From contig DAOVFR010000083.1 in NCBI GenBank assembly GCA_030672805.1, positions 1 to 9,129 on the forward strand: 9,129 nucleotides of DNA, given 5' to 3'. The notes under the pieces are model-generated. The model worked only from the letters and a program-made list of their open reading frames with translations, searched no databases and was not told the DNA's origin. Each line of letters begins with the position of its first letter. Positions within the stretch are counted from its first letter, which is position 1. This DNA comes from Candidatus Krumholzibacteriota bacterium. Its GTDB lineage: Bacteria; Krumholzibacteriota; Krumholzibacteriia; Krumholzibacteriales; Krumholzibacteriaceae. A program made the translations under genes and the position numbers. Below, piece by piece: positions 7,220 to 9,129 of the stretch.

Positions 7220-7245
7220 GAGAATCGTAAAAAATTCTCTTTTCT
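7220..7245. other. Small hairpin in the acyl-CoA dehydrogenase leader
   Basis: GAGAAT (7220-7225) and ATTCTC (7234-7239) form a six-base inverted repeat with an eight-base loop. A run of T follows on the plus strand, but no plus-strand gene ends here. On the minus strand it lies in the predicted 5' leader, about 27 bases before the start codon. A role in mRNA stability or translation is possible; it may also be chance. Confidence 0.3.
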
Positions 7246-7265
7246 ACACAATTTCAGGTATAGGC

Positions 7266-7295
7266 AAGATACACCAACATATCGAGGATTGTCAA
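7266..7295 (-). promoter_or_regulatory. Sigma-70-type promoter for the acd-etfB-etfA operon
   Basis: On the minus strand a perfect -35 TTGACA (7295-7290) is followed after 18 bases by TATCTT (7271-7266), matching four of six -10 positions. Transcription would start near 7259, giving a leader of about 65 bases. It resembles the ferredoxin promoter (TTGACA-N17-TATCTA), including a TTGG close to the -10. No operator was recognised. Confidence 0.5.
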
Positions 7296-7332
7296 TGCAC
7301 TTTACCAGGGATCGTCGGGGCTCGGCGGCAAT

Positions 7333-7361
7333 TTGACTGTTGATCGGACTATCACTTTATT
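7333..7361 (+). promoter_or_regulatory. Possible promoter for the YkgJ-type gene
   Basis: TTGACT (7333-7338) and TTTATT (7356-7361) are spaced by 17 bases, within an AT-rich stretch that continues as TTTTATATATATTC. It lies 45 bases before the ATG at 7406 and diverges from the acyl-CoA dehydrogenase promoter. Both hexamers are imperfect, so the assignment is tentative. Confidence 0.4.
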
Positions 7362-7405
7362 TTATATATATTCTTTGCAGTTACTACGATATGGAAGGGA
7401 CGGTA

Positions 7406-7792
7406 ATGAGCGGTAAAAAAAGAAAAAAGAGGGAAAAGAAGGAACAGTTCAGCAGCGAAATATGCGACGAATGCATTCCGGCGAAGTGCTGCATGTACTT
7501 CTCGATCGAGATAGATGAGCCGGAAAACGACGGTGACTACGATGACCTCCTGTGGATCATAGCCCACAGGGATACGGAGATTTACGTGAACGAGGATCGC
7601 TGGTACCTTCTTGTCCGCTCACCCTGCAGGTTTTACGACCCGATCAAGCGCTGCCTTATATACACCAGGAGACCCCGCATCTGCAGGAGCCACACTACCG
7701 ACGAGTGCGAGTTCGACGACGACTACGGCTTCGACCTCCACTTCCATACGTACGAGGAACTGGAGCGGTACATCAGGACTAACAAGGAATAA
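7406..7792 (+). CDS. YkgJ-type cysteine-cluster protein (putative zinc- or iron-binding)
   Basis: The 128-residue product has eight cysteines in the YkgJ/UPF0153 (CxxCxxCC-like) arrangement: C20, C23, C28 and C29 (CDECIPAKCC), then C74 (SPCRFYD), C83 (CLIYTRRP), C93 (RICRSH) and C101. The second half reproduces the family pattern of a Cys followed by IY..RP..CR. The family is thought to chelate zinc or iron; its biological role is unknown. A very basic tail (residues 3-12) precedes the cluster and may bind nucleic acid or simply be disordered. The ATG at 7406 is chosen because AAGGGA (7395-7400) lies five bases upstream; an in-frame ATG at 7391 lacks a ribosome site. It appears to be a single-gene unit between a divergent promoter region and a shared terminator. 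Confidence 0.85.
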   Translation: MSGKKRKKREKKEQFSSEICDECIPAKCCMYFSIEIDEPENDGDYDDLLWIIAHRDTEIYVNEDRWYLLVRSPCRFYDPIKRCLIYTRRPRICRSHTTDECEFDDDYGFDLHFHTYEELERYIRTNKE

Positions 7793-7794
7793 AA

Positions 7795-7830
7795 ACGGCG
7801 GAGCAGGGATTATCCCGATGGCTCCGCCGT
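7795..7830. terminator. Bidirectional rho-independent terminator
   Basis: ACGGCGGAGC (7795-7804) and GCTCCGCCGT (7821-7830) are perfect ten-base complements, with an inner GGGA/TCCC pairing in the loop. On the minus strand the stem is followed by TTTTTATT, giving a strong terminator for the FG-GAP gene that ends at 7862. On the plus strand it begins two bases after the YkgJ-type stop, with a weaker T-rich tail (ACGTTTCATTCTT). Confidence 0.88.
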
Positions 7831-7861
7831 ACGTTTCATTCTTGAATGTAACCGCACACAC

Positions 7862-9129
7862 TCAACGGAGCAGGACCATCTTCTTCGTATCCTTCACCCC
7901 GCCAACAACCATCCTGGTAAAATAGACGCCGCTTGCGACCGGCTCGCCGCGGTGATTCGTCCCGTTCCAACGTATCGTATGCCTGCCGCCGGGCAGCGCC
8001 TCGTTCACGAGGGTCTTTACACGCGCTCCCCTCACGTCGTAGACGGCGATGAGCACTCCTGACCGCGAGCCGCTCCCTCCCGGAACGGTGAAAGCGATCG
8101 TGGTCGTCGGGTTGAAAGGATTTGGATGGTTCTGATACAGGCGTGCATGCGCGACCGGCACCTCGATATCGTCGGTATCGATGTACAGACCGGGCCGCCC
8201 GTCGGCCTCGAGCCGGTAACCGTACGTCAACCCCTCTTCCGATGCACGATCGATGAAATGGATGTATCCCGTTTCATCCGATTCGAGCCCGCTATAGAGG
8301 ATCTCGTACCCGCTGCCGGCCTCCCGGCGGTACAGGTTCCAACTGGTGAATTCGGGGATCACCTGCCAGCTCAGTTCGATGTGCCCGTGCACGAACCGGT
8401 GCTGCCAGGCCATGATCTCCGCCGGCGTTGGACCGACGAAGTCCATCCAGCCGGTGTTGTGCACGTTCCCATGGAATCCGTTCCAAACCATGCATCCGTG
8501 GTATCTGTCAGCCGAAAGGTCCCAGACATAGATGTTCTGATCCCAGCATGAAGCGATCAGCTCGAGATCGCCGTCGAGGTCCAGATCGTGGACCATCGGA
8601 GTACCGCGGACGAAGCCGCTGAGCATCACGGGAAATCCCGGGATGTAGTTGCCGCCGGCGTCCCATGCATTGAGGAGCCCCTCCTCGCTGCCGAGGATGA
8701 TATCGAGACTCCCGTCACCGTCAAGATCGGCAATGACCACCGAGCACTCCGTGTTGGCCGAGCTTGCGTATGGCTGCGGCCACCCCGGGAGCGTGCCACC
8801 GTTGTACCTGAACGCGTAACAGAGCTCACTCGCGCTCGGAATAATGACTTCGAGCTTGCCGTCGCCCGTAAGGTCACCGAGGGCGGGAGACCCGACAAAG
8901 AAGGCGTTGCTGTAGACCCATTTAGGCCAGCCGCTCATACATGTGCCGTCGTGATTGAGACCGTACACCCTCGCCGAGCTGCTCTGAACGACGATCTCCA
9001 TATCGCCGTCGTCGTCTATATCGCCGACGGCGGGGCTTGCCGAGATATTTGCACCCGCGTCCTCAACGGGCACCGGCCAGCCGGGCACCGCCGAGCCGTC
9101 CCCGTTCAGGCAGTAGATACTGTCATCAG
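7862..9129 (-). CDS. Secreted FG-GAP repeat protein with C-terminal FlgD-like/type IX sorting domain, 5' end outside window
   Basis: Only the C-terminal 421 residues are visible; the frame is open to the window edge, so the gene begins beyond 9129. At least four FG-GAP/VCBS-like repeats carry Ca-binding-type Asp loops DIDDDGD, DLTGDGK, DLDGDGS and DLDLDGD, at visible residues 36, 85, 134 and 181, a period of 47-49 residues. Such repeats form beta-propeller blades. A fibronectin-III-like stretch follows (about 233-323). The end is a FlgD-Ig-like/type IX-type domain starting LYQNHPNPFNPTTTIAF (from about 329), with VYDVRGARVKTL, GRHTIRWNGTN and GVYFTRM, then KKMVLLR. This marks export to or beyond the cell surface in FCB-group bacteria. 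The ligand or enzymatic role is unknown. A shared terminator follows the stop. Confidence 0.93.
   Translation of the reverse strand, partial: DDSIYCLNGDGSAVPGWPVPVEDAGANISASPAVGDIDDDGDMEIVVQSSSARVYGLNHDGTCMSGWPKWVYSNAFFVGSPALGDLTGDGKLEVIIPSASELCYAFRYNGGTLPGWPQPYASSANTECSVVIADLDGDGSLDIILGSEEGLLNAWDAGGNYIPGFPVMLSGFVRGTPMVHDLDLDGDLELIASCWDQNIYVWDLSADRYHGCMVWNGFHGNVHNTGWMDFVGPTPAEIMAWQHRFVHGHIELSWQVIPEFTSWNLYRREAGSGYEILYSGLESDETGYIHFIDRASEEGLTYGYRLEADGRPGLYIDTDDIEVPVAHARLYQNHPNPFNPTTTIAFTVPGGSGSRSGVLIAVYDVRGARVKTLVNEALPGGRHTIRWNGTNHRGEPVASGVYFTRMVVGGVKDTKKMVLLR

Noticed and set aside
7220..7245. Hairpin plus T-run read as a plus-strand terminator
   Set aside because: No plus-strand gene ends upstream of it. 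It is listed only as a possible leader hairpin of the minus-strand operon.

Overview
The window reads as chromosomal DNA from a GC-rich, diderm (Gram-negative-type) bacterium. Lineage clues are a C-terminal FlgD-like/type IX-like sorting domain with the NPFNPTT signature at the end of a long FG-GAP protein, secreted proteins with Sec signal peptides, and an outer-membrane beta-barrel ending in Phe. This combination is typical of the FCB superphylum and its uncultured relatives (for example Eisenbacteria, Krumholzibacteriota, Zixibacteria). That placement is inference; the window holds no rRNA or other phylogenetic marker.

Left part (1-3717, + strand): the 3' part of a sigma-54 activator (NtrC family) is followed by a 186-base intergenic region. 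This region carries a full-match -24/-12 sigma-54 promoter (TGGCAC-N5-TTGC) and two abutting dyads at a distance typical of activator sites. Downstream is a tightly overlapping three-gene cassette of unrecognised function: a secreted all-helical repeat protein, a small probable lipoprotein that carries one copy of a similar helical module, and an outer-membrane beta-barrel started from TTG. Together they look like a sigma-54-controlled envelope system, and this is the most interesting part of the window.

Middle (3718-7193): a 62-residue monocluster ferredoxin on the + strand has its own sigma-70-type promoter and a strong terminator. It converges with a minus-strand operon for acyl-CoA oxidation: acyl-CoA dehydrogenase, etfB (TTG start with a very strong Shine-Dalgarno), etfA and a possible 39-residue CGGC microprotein. 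The dehydrogenase passes electrons to the EtfAB flavoprotein. The visible EtfB motifs look like canonical, non-bifurcating ETF.

Right part (7194-9129): a divergent promoter region separates the acyl-CoA dehydrogenase from a YkgJ-type cysteine-cluster protein (+). That gene converges, across a shared bidirectional terminator, on the 3' part of a large secreted FG-GAP protein on the minus strand whose start lies beyond the window. No tRNA, rRNA, CRISPR array, insertion sequence or attachment site was recognised, and no gene-free stretch exceeds about 300 bases.
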